DNA of 35,837 nucleotides from Prevotella sp. (lineage in GTDB: Bacteria > Bacteroidota > Bacteroidia > Bacteroidales > Bacteroidaceae): NCBI GenBank assembly GCA_022769825.1, contig JALEJI010000048.1, positions 1 through 35,837 on the forward strand, in the 5' to 3' direction. The position numbers and the translations under genes are program-made. Positions 1 to 8,745 of the stretch are shown piece after piece (the first letter of the stretch is position 1; each line of letters opens with the position of its first letter). The notes under the pieces are model-generated. The model did no database searches. It was not told where the DNA came from and saw nothing but the letters and a program-made list of their open reading frames with translations.

Positions 1-148
1 CAGTGGCGTGGATGCGCGGACGCTGCGTGCGCCCTGTGCCTGGATTGAAGTCTCTCTGATTCTGATGTCCGCTAACGTGTGAATACCCCTCACGGGCATC
101 TTTCTGCGGCCCTTGGGCCGCCTGCGTCTTTTCCTGTTCTTCTGACAT
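1..148 (-). CDS. N-terminal fragment of a protein with a charged, low-complexity start (possibly an rRNA pseudouridine synthase)
   Basis: An open frame begins with ATG at 148 on the minus strand and runs without a stop off the left edge, giving 49 codons. The visible peptide starts MSEEQEKTQAAQ and is rich in Gln, Glu, Gly, Arg and Lys, with no hydrophobic core, so it looks disordered. It lies 69 bases downstream of purB on the same strand and is probably co-transcribed with it. In Bacteroidales, RsuA/RluB-type pseudouridine synthases often carry such a disordered basic leader, and from memory one often sits beside purB. The catalytic part is outside the window, so the family is inference from position and composition only. 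Confidence 0.45.
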   Translation of the reverse strand, partial: MSEEQEKTQAAQGPQKDAREGYSHVSGHQNQRDFNPGTGRTQRPRIHAT

Positions 149-217
149 AGTAGTAACTTGCTTGATCCGCGAAGACTATATCACTATAGGCCTTCACAGA
201 CATAATACATTTTGAAA

Positions 218-1564
218 CTAAATACCTGTGTAATTATGCGGAGTGATGGCAAGGAGCTCTTGCTTAACCTCCGGTTTGACATTTAAACTGTTGATGAAAT
301 CGTGGATGGTCTCTTCCGTCATTGCCGTGTTGGTACGGGTGAGCTGCTTCAAAGCCTCGTAAGGATGAGGATAGCCCTCGCGACGGAGGATAGTCTGTAT
401 GGCCTCTGCCACAACCGCCCACGTGTTGTCAAGGTCGGCGCTTATCTTCTCCTCGTGGAGGATGAGCTTGCGCAAGCCCTTTAGCGTAGACTGTATGGCG
501 ATGACGGAGTGGCCGAGTGGCACGCCAACGTTGCGCAGCACGGTGGAGTCGGTAAGGTCTCTCTGAAGGCGGCTGACAGGCAACTTGGTGGCAAGGAACG
601 TCAGCACGGCATTTGCCATGCCGAGGTTGCCCTCGCTGTTCTCGTAGTCGATTGGGTTGACCTTGTGAGGCATGGCCGATGAGCCCACCTCTCCGGCCTT
701 GATCTTCTGCTTGAAGTAGTCCATGGAGATGTACATCCAGAAGTCGCGGTCGAGGTCTATTATTATGGTGTTGATGCGACGGATGCCGTCAAAGATGGCG
801 GCGAGATAGTCGTAGTTGGAAATCTGGGTGGTATACTGCTCACGCTCCAAGCCGAGCTTCTCGCTTACGAACTTGTTGCCAAAGGCGCGCCAGTCGTAGT
901 CGGGATAAGCCACGTGGTGGGCATTGAAATTGCCCGTTGCGCCGCCGAACTTAGCGGTTATCTTAGAGGCCTTGAGGGTGTTGAGCTGCTCGGTGAGCCT
1001 GTACACATACACCATTATCTCCTTGCCGAGACGCGTTGGGGACGCTGGCTGGCCGTGGGTCTTGGCGAGCATCGGCACGTCTTTCCACTCATCGGCGTAG
1101 GTCTGGAGCTGGGCGATGAGCTCCTCAACTTGAGGATAGAACACATCATGAAGCGACTCCTTCAACGCCAATGGCACTGACGTGTTATTGATGTCCTGCG
1201 AGGTAAGGCCAAAATGGATAAACTCCTTGTAGCTCTCCAAGCCGCCTATCGCGTCAAACTGCTCCTTGATATAATACTCAACCGCCTTGACATCATGGTT
1301 GGTGACCTTCTCTATGTCCTTAACGCGTTGTGCGCCTTCCTCGTTAAACTTGAGGTAGATATCGCGAAGACGCGGGAAGAGGTTATGGTCGAACGATTTC
1401 AACTGCGGGAGAGGAAGCTCGCAAAGAGTAATGAAATACTCTATCTCCACACGGATGCGATAACGAATGAGCGCGTACTCTGAATAATAATCGGCAAGGG
1501 CTTCCGTCTTGCCTCTGTAACGACCGTCAATAGGCGAGATTGCCGTCAATACATCAAGATTCAT
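218..1564 (-). CDS. purB: Adenylosuccinate lyase
   Basis: This cytosolic enzyme of the fumarase/aspartase superfamily acts twice in purine synthesis: it cleaves SAICAR to AICAR and adenylosuccinate to AMP, releasing fumarate each time. The superfamily signature GSSAMPHKVNP lies at residues 294-304. The TSQD segment at 121-124 and KTHGQPASPT at 168-177 are the other two conserved active-site blocks. The length of 448 aa is close to the E. coli type enzyme (about 456). The start ATG at 1564 follows a 5' leader of roughly 75 nt behind a TAATTTTG promoter element. Nothing looks broken. The downstream partial ORF follows after 69 bases. Confidence 0.97.
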   Translation of the reverse strand: MNLDVLTAISPIDGRYRGKTEALADYYSEYALIRYRIRVEIEYFITLCELPLPQLKSFDHNLFPRLRDIYLKFNEEGAQRVKDIEKVTNHDVKAVEYYIKEQFDAIGGLESYKEFIHFGLTSQDINNTSVPLALKESLHDVFYPQVEELIAQLQTYADEWKDVPMLAKTHGQPASPTRLGKEIMVYVYRLTEQLNTLKASKITAKFGGATGNFNAHHVAYPDYDWRAFGNKFVSEKLGLEREQYTTQISNYDYLAAIFDGIRRINTIIIDLDRDFWMYISMDYFKQKIKAGEVGSSAMPHKVNPIDYENSEGNLGMANAVLTFLATKLPVSRLQRDLTDSTVLRNVGVPLGHSVIAIQSTLKGLRKLILHEEKISADLDNTWAVVAEAIQTILRREGYPHPYEALKQLTRTNTAMTEETIHDFINSLNVKPEVKQELLAITPHNYTGI

Positions 1565-1644
1565 TTGACTATTTATTATAATACGTATTACCTGACTGTG
1601 ATTTCCATGCTGAATGTAAACGCGATTTGCAGTTCACATGGATG

Positions 1645-1678
1645 CAAAATTACAAAATCCTTATGAAAAGACCACAAA
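1645..1678 (-). promoter_or_regulatory. Putative purB promoter
   Basis: On the minus strand TAATTTTG (1645-1652) matches the Bacteroidota -7 consensus TAnnTTTG. A TTTG lies 22 bases upstream (1675-1678), slightly further than the usual 19-21. The transcript would start near 1638. It lies just beyond the tRNA-Val terminator, so purB has independent transcription. Confidence 0.55.
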
Positions 1679-1706
1679 AGTAATGATTTTTTAGAAATGG
1701 TAACAT

Positions 1707-1741
1707 AAAAAAAATCCCGCAGCGACCTAAGTCACTACGGG
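1707..1741 (-). terminator. Rho-independent terminator after tRNA-Val
   Basis: In the minus-strand transcript, 1741-1716 forms an 11-bp fully paired stem (with G-U pairs) closed by a 4-nt TTAG loop. An A then a run of eight U (1714-1707) follow. It starts 12 bases past the 3' end of the tRNA. Stem length, tight loop and U-tract make this a textbook intrinsic terminator. Confidence 0.9.
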
Positions 1742-1752
1742 AACCACCCCTG

Positions 1753-1827
1753 TGGGCGTTGACGGATTCGAACCGCCGACCCTCTGCTTGTAAGGCAGAT
1801 GCTCTAAACCAACTGAGCTAAACGCCC
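1753..1827 (-). tRNA. tRNA-Val (anticodon UAC)
   Basis: The minus strand folds as a standard cloverleaf of 75 nt including the discriminator A at 1753. The acceptor stem GGGCGTT pairs perfectly with AACGCCC. The D-arm contains AGCTCAGTTGGT, the anticodon stem TCTGC/GCAGA encloses the loop CTTACAA (anticodon UAC, reading GUN valine codons), and the T-arm contains GGTTCGAATCC. The CCA end is not encoded: the bases after the discriminator are CA then GGGG. It has its own promoter and terminator, so it is a single-gene unit between mutL and purB. Confidence 0.97.
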
Positions 1828-1847
1828 TTGTTTCTTGTTTGCGGGTG

Positions 1848-1879
1848 CAAAGGTACTAACAATTCGCGAACCCACCAAA
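1848..1879 (-). promoter_or_regulatory. Promoter of tRNA-Val
   Basis: The minus strand reads TTTG (1876-1879), 20 bases, then TACCTTTG (1848-1855). Both boxes match the Bacteroidota vegetative consensus with near-ideal spacing. Transcription would begin around 1842, about 15 nt before the mature tRNA 5' end at 1827. Confidence 0.8.
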
Positions 1880-1987
1880 CTTTTTCCCGACTTTTTTCAG
1901 AAAACTCTTTGTTTTGCCTACATATTATATAAGCACACTTCTTATATTAGGGCTTTCATGGCATGTATAAGTGCAGCAGAATGATTT

Positions 1988-3874
1988 TCAGCCAAGCATG
2001 GTCTCTATGTCTTTCTGCTTGATAATGCACAACGTGGCACGACCATCTGGGGTGTAGTTGACATTGGAGCACTGGAACAGGCGATTGGTGAGGTCCTCCA
2101 TCTCATCATTCGACAGCACCTGACCGTAAGGAATGGCGGCTGCTTGCGCGAGCGACGCGGCCATGCCCTCGTGAATCTTAGCCAACGGAGACTCGGCGTC
2201 GGTATCGGAAAGCAAGTCATGAAGGAGACTGGCCACATCGATACCCTCCAAGCCTTCTGGTATGGCGTTAATGCCATAAGACGACGCGCCCAACGGCGAC
2301 AACTCAAAGCCGAACTCAGAGAAAGCGTCCTTGACAGTGGTCAAGGTGACCATTTCCTTTGACGAGAGTTCCACTTGCTGTGGGAACAGCACCTTTTGCG
2401 AGGCTATCTTATGGTTTGACAACCTGCGGAGGTAATCCTCGTAGAGCACACGCACATGGGCACGGTGCTGGTCTACGACCATCAAGCCCGACTTCACCGC
2501 GGTCATGATGTACTTGCCCTTATATTGGTAATGGGCAGGAGCCTTGTCTTCCAGTTCCGGAGCTGAGCCTTCTTGCACGGGACCGGAGAAGAGGGAGTCT
2601 GGGGCATCCTGGGCGGGCGCGTCTTGGCCAGCGAACAAAGCAGACGAGCCAACGCCGCCACTAAAAAAGTCAGCGCTGTCAAAGCCACCGCCAACATCAT
2701 GGGCACCCGTCACACCCAAGCCCAAGTCGGCCTTTGGCGTGGCACGCGGCTTGGACGCCGCGAAGGGATTGTATTGAGGGTCAAAGTCGACCTTGGGCAT
2801 TGCGAAATCGGAAGGTTGACCTTCGGGCTGAAACATCGGGATGTCGGGTTTGCCCTCCACGTCAAACTCTATGGCCGAAGCGCCACTGAACGTCCCTACC
2901 GCGTCGCGCACGGCGGCGAGAAGAATCTGGTAGACCGTTTGCTCGTTCTCAAACTTTATCTCCGTCTTCGTGGGGTGGATGTTTACGTCGATGTCGTGCG
3001 GGTTGATGTCGAAATAGATGAAATAAGGCACTTGCTCGCCTTGCGGCACCATTCGCTCGTAGACGCTCTGCACCGCCTTGTGGAAATAAGGATGGCGCAT
3101 GTAACGCCCATTGACGAAGAAGAACTGCCTCACGCCTTTCTTCTTTGCCGACTCCGGCTTGCCCACGAACCCCGACAAACCGCAGACCGACGTCTCCACG
3201 CTCAAGGGCAGGAGATCGGCATTGATGCGCTTGCCGAAGACTTCCACGATGCGCTGCCTCAACGTGCCGGCGCGCAAGTTGTAAAGCTCGCTGCCGTTCG
3301 AATGAAGGGAGAAAGCGATGTCGGGATAGACCAACGCTATACGCTCAAAGGCTGTGATAACATGGTTTAGCTCGGTGGCGTTCGACTTGAGAAACTTCCT
3401 GCGCGCCGGGACATTGAAAAACAGGTTCTCAACCTTGAAGTTGGCGCCCTGCTGACAAGCGCACGGCTCTTGCGACAGCACCTTGGAGCCGGAGAAACAG
3501 ATGTCGGTGCCAAGGGTGTCGTCGGCGGTGCGGGTCTTGAGCTCCACCTGCGACACGGCGACGATGGAAGGCAACGCCTCGCCACGAAACCCCATGGTGC
3601 GAAGGTTGAAGAGGTCTTCCGCATGACGTATCTTGGACGTGGCATGACGTTCGAAAGCCAGCCTGGCATCGGTCTCCGACATTCCCTTGCCATCGTCGAT
3701 GACCTGTATCGACGTGCGTCCGGCGTCGACCACCGACACGTCAATATGGCGCGCGCCGGCATCCACGGCGTTCTCCACCAGTTCCTTTATGACACTGGCA
3801 GGACGCTGTATCACCTCACCAGCCGCTATCTGGTTGGCCACGGAATCGGGCAAGAGCTGGATAACATCAGACAT
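1988..3874 (-). CDS. mutL: DNA mismatch repair protein MutL
   Basis: MutL is a homodimeric GHKL ATPase that couples MutS mismatch recognition to strand removal. The N-terminal ATPase motifs are intact: NQIAAGEVIQRPASVIKELVENAVDAGA (residues 14-41 contain the ATP-binding Glu and Asn), DDGKGM (60-65), RHATSKI (76-82) and GFRGEALPSI (95-104). A Gly/Ala/Pro/Asp-rich linker spans about 345-445, followed by the C-terminal dimerisation domain to 628. Length is normal. The metal-dependent endonuclease motifs seem lost: the DQHAxxExxxxE position reads DQHRAHVRVLYE (468-479), with Val at the first Glu, and the CPHGRP position reads TPDGRA (608-613). The start at 3874 lies 4 bases after the stop of the OstA-like gene, so it ends the guaB operon. 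Confidence 0.96.
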   Translation of the reverse strand: MSDVIQLLPDSVANQIAAGEVIQRPASVIKELVENAVDAGARHIDVSVVDAGRTSIQVIDDGKGMSETDARLAFERHATSKIRHAEDLFNLRTMGFRGEALPSIVAVSQVELKTRTADDTLGTDICFSGSKVLSQEPCACQQGANFKVENLFFNVPARRKFLKSNATELNHVITAFERIALVYPDIAFSLHSNGSELYNLRAGTLRQRIVEVFGKRINADLLPLSVETSVCGLSGFVGKPESAKKKGVRQFFFVNGRYMRHPYFHKAVQSVYERMVPQGEQVPYFIYFDINPHDIDVNIHPTKTEIKFENEQTVYQILLAAVRDAVGTFSGASAIEFDVEGKPDIPMFQPEGQPSDFAMPKVDFDPQYNPFAASKPRATPKADLGLGVTGAHDVGGGFDSADFFSGGVGSSALFAGQDAPAQDAPDSLFSGPVQEGSAPELEDKAPAHYQYKGKYIMTAVKSGLMVVDQHRAHVRVLYEDYLRRLSNHKIASQKVLFPQQVELSSKEMVTLTTVKDAFSEFGFELSPLGASSYGINAIPEGLEGIDVASLLHDLLSDTDAESPLAKIHEGMAASLAQAAAIPYGQVLSNDEMEDLTNRLFQCSNVNYTPDGRATLCIIKQKDIETMLG

Positions 3875-3878
3875 ACGC

Positions 3879-5639
3879 TTACTTTTGAGCTTTGTTTATT
3901 TTGGTGTTCCCTGTCGCGGGCTTTTCATCGGCATTTTCTTTCTGTCGTGGCTGCTTCGCCTCGCCGCCAGGCAATTTCTGCAAAGGAGGCGCATGGCGCT
4001 GCAACACCTTGAGCGATGTGCCATTAGGCTTGCCACGCCACACGAACACGTCGTCAGGCCCCGTGGGACGCAAGTCGGCAAACCATTGAAACACGTCGAG
4101 CTTGTCCTTGCCGGGCGGTATCTGCGTCATCGGGTAAAGCGTGCCCTGGGCCTTGGGCATCCAGATGCGCTCAAGCTGTCTCGCGGGCGAGACGTACATC
4201 CTCATGGTGTCCGACTCCACATAGTTGAGACCGATAAGCGTGGTATCGCCCTTGTCGGTCGGGTAGAATATGGCGCGCACATTGCCCACGGCGTCGCTAC
4301 GGCGGATGTTGCCGCCATTGAAGTAGGCGTAAATCTCTTTCGACGAGACCTGGCCATAATGCACGCTGTCCTTCATTTGCTCAATGGAGAGAGCCTGGCC
4401 TATGACGTGGGCCAACTTGATGGTGGAGTCGTTGGTGAAGATAAGGATTTTCTCGCCCGTGAGTTGCCTGCCATCGCTCCACGTGATAGGATCCTTGTAC
4501 ATCGTCAGGCACGAGTCGCGCGTGTCGTAAACGAGCGAGTCGCACATGGCCTGGAAGTCAGCACGATAAGCGCGCACGTGGTCATAGCCATGCACGCGGC
4601 GATGCACACTGTCGGTATTGATGTTGAATGTCTCTATGCGCAGCGTGTCGGCGTGCATGTAGAGCGTGTCTTTCTGCGAGAAATCCACGACGAGGGCCTT
4701 CTTGGTGGCGAATCCCTTGCCCGTCTTCTCGTTGTAAGCCACTTCGCCCGCCGTCAGCTTGTTCTTGTTTTTCGTGTCGACGAACACCACGTTGCCATAA
4801 CCATGGTTGCGCCCCGTGGTGCTGTTATAAAACAACGTGTCGCCCGTGATGGTCTTCTCCTTGTCCACCACCGTCGAGCGGCCGTAGAGACGCGCCCTGT
4901 CGGTCTTGGTGTTGAAGAAGGCGTCGGTGGTCTTCACCACCCCACCCTGGTTGTGTATGATTGACGGCCCGGCATGTCCCTGCCCACGGTTTGGGGTGTA
5001 CATGCCGACGATATGGGCTATCGATTTCTTGGTGTCATAATACAAGGTGTCGGTAGAGACGCGGTTCTTCGGCGTGCGCAACTGCACGTCGTAATAGAAC
5101 ACCGCCTGACGGGTGTTGGTGTTATACTCTCCCCAGTCGGATGAGAGCTTGTTCTTGCCGTCGACGAGTCGTCCGCCCTTGAAGAAATAAGCGTTGTCGT
5201 ACAGACGGTCATAATTGAGACTGTCCGTGTAAAGCACTTGCCCACGATGATGCAACACCACATTCTTTCGCGCTTGCATCATCTGTCCCTCTCCGTCGTA
5301 CCACGCGTTGTCGCACGTGAGCGACAACGTGTCGCCCTGGCGGAAACGCACATGTCCAAAGGCACGGAAAGAGTTGGTGGCTTGGTAGTAGTAGGCACTG
5401 TCGCACAGCAACGTGGCCCCACGGTTGATGAAATGCACATGTCCCTTCGCTATCTGCGCGTCGGGGTTGGGACCGAACTGGTCGTACTTCAACTCGTCGG
5501 CATGCCTAAGATAAACGCGCGTGTCAACCTTGCGAAGCGCCCTCCGCCTTTTGCGCGAGGGGGTCATTCCGCAAACCACCAGCACCACAAAAAGGAAGAG
5601 TGCCAACACCCTTCCCCTATTTCTTAAGATTTCACCCAT
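3879..5639 (-). CDS. OstA-like (LptA/LptD N-terminal-like) envelope protein
   Basis: This 586-aa protein has an N-terminal hydrophobic anchor or signal (about residues 9-26, LALFLFVVLVVCG) and a long run of short beta-strand repeats with the pattern YxxxxxxAxxxGxVxxxxxxxxLxxDxxxY. That pattern is typical of the OstA/LptA beta-jellyroll that carries lipopolysaccharide across the periplasm. There is no sign of a full LptD barrel. A Lys/Pro/Glu-rich tail ends the protein. In Bacteroidales such proteins are annotated as OstA-like and sit between a SurA-like isomerase and mutL, as here. The first 16 bases overlap the PPIase gene end, and mutL starts 4 bases downstream, suggesting translational coupling. 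A role in LPS transport is inferred from fold and neighbours. Confidence 0.8.
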   Translation of the reverse strand: MGEILRNRGRVLALFLFVVLVVCGMTPSRKRRRALRKVDTRVYLRHADELKYDQFGPNPDAQIAKGHVHFINRGATLLCDSAYYYQATNSFRAFGHVRFRQGDTLSLTCDNAWYDGEGQMMQARKNVVLHHRGQVLYTDSLNYDRLYDNAYFFKGGRLVDGKNKLSSDWGEYNTNTRQAVFYYDVQLRTPKNRVSTDTLYYDTKKSIAHIVGMYTPNRGQGHAGPSIIHNQGGVVKTTDAFFNTKTDRARLYGRSTVVDKEKTITGDTLFYNSTTGRNHGYGNVVFVDTKNKNKLTAGEVAYNEKTGKGFATKKALVVDFSQKDTLYMHADTLRIETFNINTDSVHRRVHGYDHVRAYRADFQAMCDSLVYDTRDSCLTMYKDPITWSDGRQLTGEKILIFTNDSTIKLAHVIGQALSIEQMKDSVHYGQVSSKEIYAYFNGGNIRRSDAVGNVRAIFYPTDKGDTTLIGLNYVESDTMRMYVSPARQLERIWMPKAQGTLYPMTQIPPGKDKLDVFQWFADLRPTGPDDVFVWRGKPNGTSLKVLQRHAPPLQKLPGGEAKQPRQKENADEKPATGNTKINKAQK

Positions 5640-7081
5640 CCCTGGTATTCATATTTCCCCGGCACACGATACTGCGGCAACATGCGCACGTAGGTATGCT
5701 TAATCTTGTCGACCACCCAATCGTGTATGGTCTTCTCGCGCTCCTTGTTGAGCACCACTTCCTTCATCACCTGGAAGTCCTCGGTAATGGTGGCCTTGTG
5801 GCCGAGCACGCGGCTCTTGAGCTTGACCACCGCCGCTACGGTCTTGCCCTTTGAGTTGATCATCTCGAAAGGCTTGGAAATCTCGTTCACCTTCAACGTG
5901 TCGACCACTCTCGCCACTTCCGTGGGCAGGTCTTTCATCTGGAAACGAGACGTCATTCCGTTGGCCGTGCTGTTCGACATCAGTCCCTCGTTGTTGCGGG
6001 TGTCCTTATCATCAGAGAGATACGACGCGGCCTCCTCGAACGAGAACTTGCCGGAACGAATGTCGTTGCTTATGGAATCGAGCCTATGCATCGCGCCCTC
6101 AACCTCGTCGGCCGACACTTTCGGCTTCAGGAGGATATGGCGCGCGTTGATCTTGTCGCCACGCTTGTCGATAAGTTGTATGATGTGATAGCCAAACTCC
6201 GACTCCACTATCTTCGACACCTTCTTCGGGTCGGTGAGGTTGAACGCCACGGCTGCGAAAGCCGGGTCGAGCACGCCACGCCCCGTATAGCCCAGCTCAC
6301 CGCCCTGACGGGCCGAGCCAGGGTCCTCTGAATAGAGGCGCGCGAGAGTGGAGAACGTGGTCTCACCCTTGTTGACGCGGTCGGTGAAGTTGCGCAGCTC
6401 GTCCTTGACCCTTTTTATCTCGCTCTGCTTGATGCGAGGGGCGCTGACAAGAATCTCAACCTCAACTTCCGTGGGCACGAAAGGTATGCTGTCTTCTGGA
6501 AGATTACGGAAATAGGCACGCACGTCGGCCGGAGTGACCTTGACGTCCTTCACCAAGCTTTCCTTCATCTTCTGAATCAACTGCTGGTCACGAAACTGGT
6601 CGTGAAGATCGGAGCGCATGTCGCTGATGCTCTGCTTGCGATATTCCTCGAGCTTCTCCTTGGAGCCGGCCATCTCGACCCAACGGTTGATTTGCTGGTT
6701 CACGCCTGTCGCCACCTCCGACTCGGTGACTTCGATGGAGTCTATCTCAGCCTGGTGCAGGAAAAGCTTCTGCACGGCAATCTGCTCGGGGATGGAGAAG
6801 TCGGGGTCGCTGCCGAAGTTGATGCCCTCGGCAAGTCCCTGCATTCTCATCTCCTCGACGTCTGATTTAAGTATAGGCTCGTCGCCCACCACCCAAATCA
6901 CCTCGTCGATGACCGACTGTTGCGGGACGACGACCTCCGCTGCCTTTGACGTGTCGGTCGTGACTTTGGACGTGTCGTCTGCCAACGCGTTGAAAGACGA
7001 CACCCTTCCTGACGGCACAGCCATTGCCCCGATAGTAGCAATGGCCGCCATAGCTGATAAAAGTGTATTTCTTATTTTCAT
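5624..7081 (-). CDS. SurA-like periplasmic peptidyl-prolyl isomerase
   Basis: This is a secreted parvulin-type chaperone thought to help outer-membrane proteins fold. The N-terminus MKIRNTLLSAMAAIATIGAM is a signal peptide. Residues about 54-190 form the SurA-type chaperone part (EVIWVVGDEPILKSDVEE). Residues about 202-307 form a first parvulin domain, with the family hallmarks SEDPGSARQGGELGYTGRG and ESEFGYHIIQL. Residues about 311-420 form a second, weaker one starting NARHILLKPK. The length of 485 aa is somewhat above E. coli SurA (428). It starts 3 bases after the guaB stop and overlaps the OstA-like gene by 16 bases, so all are in one operon. Which of the two isomerase domains is active cannot be told by eye. 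Confidence 0.9.
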   Translation of the reverse strand: MKIRNTLLSAMAAIATIGAMAVPSGRVSSFNALADDTSKVTTDTSKAAEVVVPQQSVIDEVIWVVGDEPILKSDVEEMRMQGLAEGINFGSDPDFSIPEQIAVQKLFLHQAEIDSIEVTESEVATGVNQQINRWVEMAGSKEKLEEYRKQSISDMRSDLHDQFRDQQLIQKMKESLVKDVKVTPADVRAYFRNLPEDSIPFVPTEVEVEILVSAPRIKQSEIKRVKDELRNFTDRVNKGETTFSTLARLYSEDPGSARQGGELGYTGRGVLDPAFAAVAFNLTDPKKVSKIVESEFGYHIIQLIDKRGDKINARHILLKPKVSADEVEGAMHRLDSISNDIRSGKFSFEEAASYLSDDKDTRNNEGLMSNSTANGMTSRFQMKDLPTEVARVVDTLKVNEISKPFEMINSKGKTVAAVVKLKSRVLGHKATITEDFQVMKEVVLNKEREKTIHDWVVDKIKHTYVRMLPQYRVPGKYEYQGWVKS

Positions 7082-7084
7082 GCT

Positions 7085-8575
7085 TTATTCTTCGCCCGGA
7101 CGCGAGTAGTTTGGTGCTTCCGAGGTTATGGTGATGTCGTGTGGATGACTCTCCATGACACCTGCGTTCGTGATACGCGTGAACTTGGCCCCGTGCAGCT
7201 CGTCGATGTTGTGCGCGCCACAATAGCCCATGCCTGAGCGCAAGCCACCTGTCAGCTGGTAGAGGACCTCCTGCACTGTGCCCTTGTAAGGCACGCGGCC
7301 CGCGATGCCCTCCGGCACCAGCTTCTTCACGTCGGTGGTGTCGCTCTGGAAGTAGCGGTCCTTGGATCCGTTCTTCTGGCCCATGGCCTCAAGCGAGCCC
7401 ATGCCACGATATGTCTTGAACTTACGTCCATTGTAGATGACGGTGTCGCCAGGGCTCTCCTCCGTGCCAGCCACAAGCGAGCCAATCATGCAGCAGTTGC
7501 CACCGGCGGCAAGGGCCTTAACGATGTCGCCTGAATAGCGCAAGCCACCATCGGCGATGAGAGGCACGTCGGTATCCTTCAGCACGCTGAACACGTCGTA
7601 GACGGCTGAGAGCTGCGGCACGCCGACACCTGCCACCACACGCGTGGTGCAGATAGAGCCAGGGCCGATACCCACTTTCACGCCATCGGCGCCGTTGTCG
7701 TACAAGTACTTGGCCGCGGCGCCTGTGGCCACGTTGCCCACCACGACGTCGAGCTCGGGGAACGCGCTCTTCACTTCATGGAGCTTGCCCACCACGCCAG
7801 CGGAGTGGCCATGGGCGGTGTCAATGACGATGGCGTCAACGCCAGCGTCGACAAGAGCCTGGGCACGCTCCAAGGTGTCGACGGTAACGCCTACGCCAGC
7901 CGCCACGCGAAGACGGCCCTTGTCGTCCTTGCAAGCGTTTGGCTTGTTCTTTGCCTTGGTGATGTCCTTATATGTTATCAAGCCAATGAGATGGTTGTCG
8001 CCATCCACGACCGGAAGTTTCTCAATCTTGTTCTCTTGCAGAATCTGCGCGGCGTTGGCAAGGTCGGTCTGCTGGTGAGTGGTGACAAGGTTCTCCTTGG
8101 TCATCACGTCGTCAACGAGGCGATCCATGTGGCGCTCGAAACGCAGGTCGCGGTTGGTGACGATGCCCACGAGATGATTCTCGCCATCCACCACGGGGAT
8201 GCCACCGATATGATACTCGGCCATCATCCTGAGAGCGTCTTGCACGGTCTTTCCGCGACGTATGGTCACGGGGTCGTAGATCATGCCGTTTTCAGCACGC
8301 TTGACGATAGCCACCTGTCGAGCCTGCTCGTCGATAGGCATATTCTTGTGGATTACGCCAATACCACCCTCACGAGCGATGGCAATGGCCATCGACGACT
8401 CCGTGACAGTGTCCATGGCAGCCGTCACGAATGGGATGTTGAGCTGAATGTGTCGAGAGAAGCGGGCCTGAAGGCTTACTTGTTTTGGCAATACATTGGA
8501 ATAAGCAGGGATAAGTAGGACGTCGTCAAAAGTAAGACCGTCCATGACAATTTTATCTGCAACAAATGATGACAT
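7085..8575 (-). CDS. guaB: Inosine-5'-monophosphate dehydrogenase
   Basis: This enzyme oxidises IMP to XMP with NAD+, the committed step to GMP. The loop [11 protein letters not shown] at about residues 302-312 carries the catalytic Cys309. A pair of CBS regulatory domains (about 99-155 and 157-215, each with an IPVVD or LPVVD core) is inserted in the TIM barrel, as usual. The length of 496 aa is typical. It is the first gene of the minus-strand operon guaB - PPIase - OstA-like - mutL and is preceded by a TAATTTTG promoter element, with a roughly 25-nt leader. All landmarks look intact. Confidence 0.97.
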   Translation of the reverse strand: MSSFVADKIVMDGLTFDDVLLIPAYSNVLPKQVSLQARFSRHIQLNIPFVTAAMDTVTESSMAIAIAREGGIGVIHKNMPIDEQARQVAIVKRAENGMIYDPVTIRRGKTVQDALRMMAEYHIGGIPVVDGENHLVGIVTNRDLRFERHMDRLVDDVMTKENLVTTHQQTDLANAAQILQENKIEKLPVVDGDNHLIGLITYKDITKAKNKPNACKDDKGRLRVAAGVGVTVDTLERAQALVDAGVDAIVIDTAHGHSAGVVGKLHEVKSAFPELDVVVGNVATGAAAKYLYDNGADGVKVGIGPGSICTTRVVAGVGVPQLSAVYDVFSVLKDTDVPLIADGGLRYSGDIVKALAAGGNCCMIGSLVAGTEESPGDTVIYNGRKFKTYRGMGSLEAMGQKNGSKDRYFQSDTTDVKKLVPEGIAGRVPYKGTVQEVLYQLTGGLRSGMGYCGAHNIDELHGAKFTRITNAGVMESHPHDITITSEAPNYSRPGEE

Positions 8576-8604
8576 ATAAAGTGACCTTATAAATTTATTG
8601 CATG

Positions 8605-8612
8605 CAAAATTA
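8605..8612 (-). promoter_or_regulatory. -7 element of the guaB operon promoter
   Basis: TAATTTTG on the minus strand matches TAnnTTTG and lies 30 bases before the guaB ATG, inside an otherwise AT-rich gap behind the recQ terminator. No TTTG stands at the ideal upstream distance, so only the -7 box is supported. Confidence 0.6.
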
Positions 8613-8660
8613 GCAATAATTCAGCAATAAATCATCAATATGGCATAAATAAATGCTATA

Positions 8661-8697
8661 AAAAGAGTTAAGAGGCGACCATTGGCCGCCTCTTAAC
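8661..8697 (-). terminator. Rho-independent terminator after recQ
   Basis: In the minus transcript a 14-bp stem (GTTAAGAGGCGGCC pairing with GGTCGCCTCTTAAC, one G-U) is closed by a 3-nt loop (8667-8697) and is followed by TCTTTTT. It lies about 50 bases past the recQ stop and ends the clpP-clpX-recQ unit. Confidence 0.9.
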
Positions 8698-8745
8698 CCG
8701 CAGGATATAATATGCATGATGATTTAATGTGGAACGCCGGCCTAA

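Noticed and set aside
1915..1950. AT-rich inverted repeat (ATATAAG/CTTATAT) downstream of mutL
   Set aside because: Could weakly end the mutL transcript, but it has no GC core and no U-tract.
2573..3370. Long plus-strand open frame opposite mutL (265 codons), and similar ones opposite the OstA-like gene (3687-4964), tig (13226-14263), lptB (14670-15638) and der (18068-19243)
   Set aside because: They are mirror frames of well-identified genes in GC-richer DNA, with no domain, signal peptide or promoter of their own.
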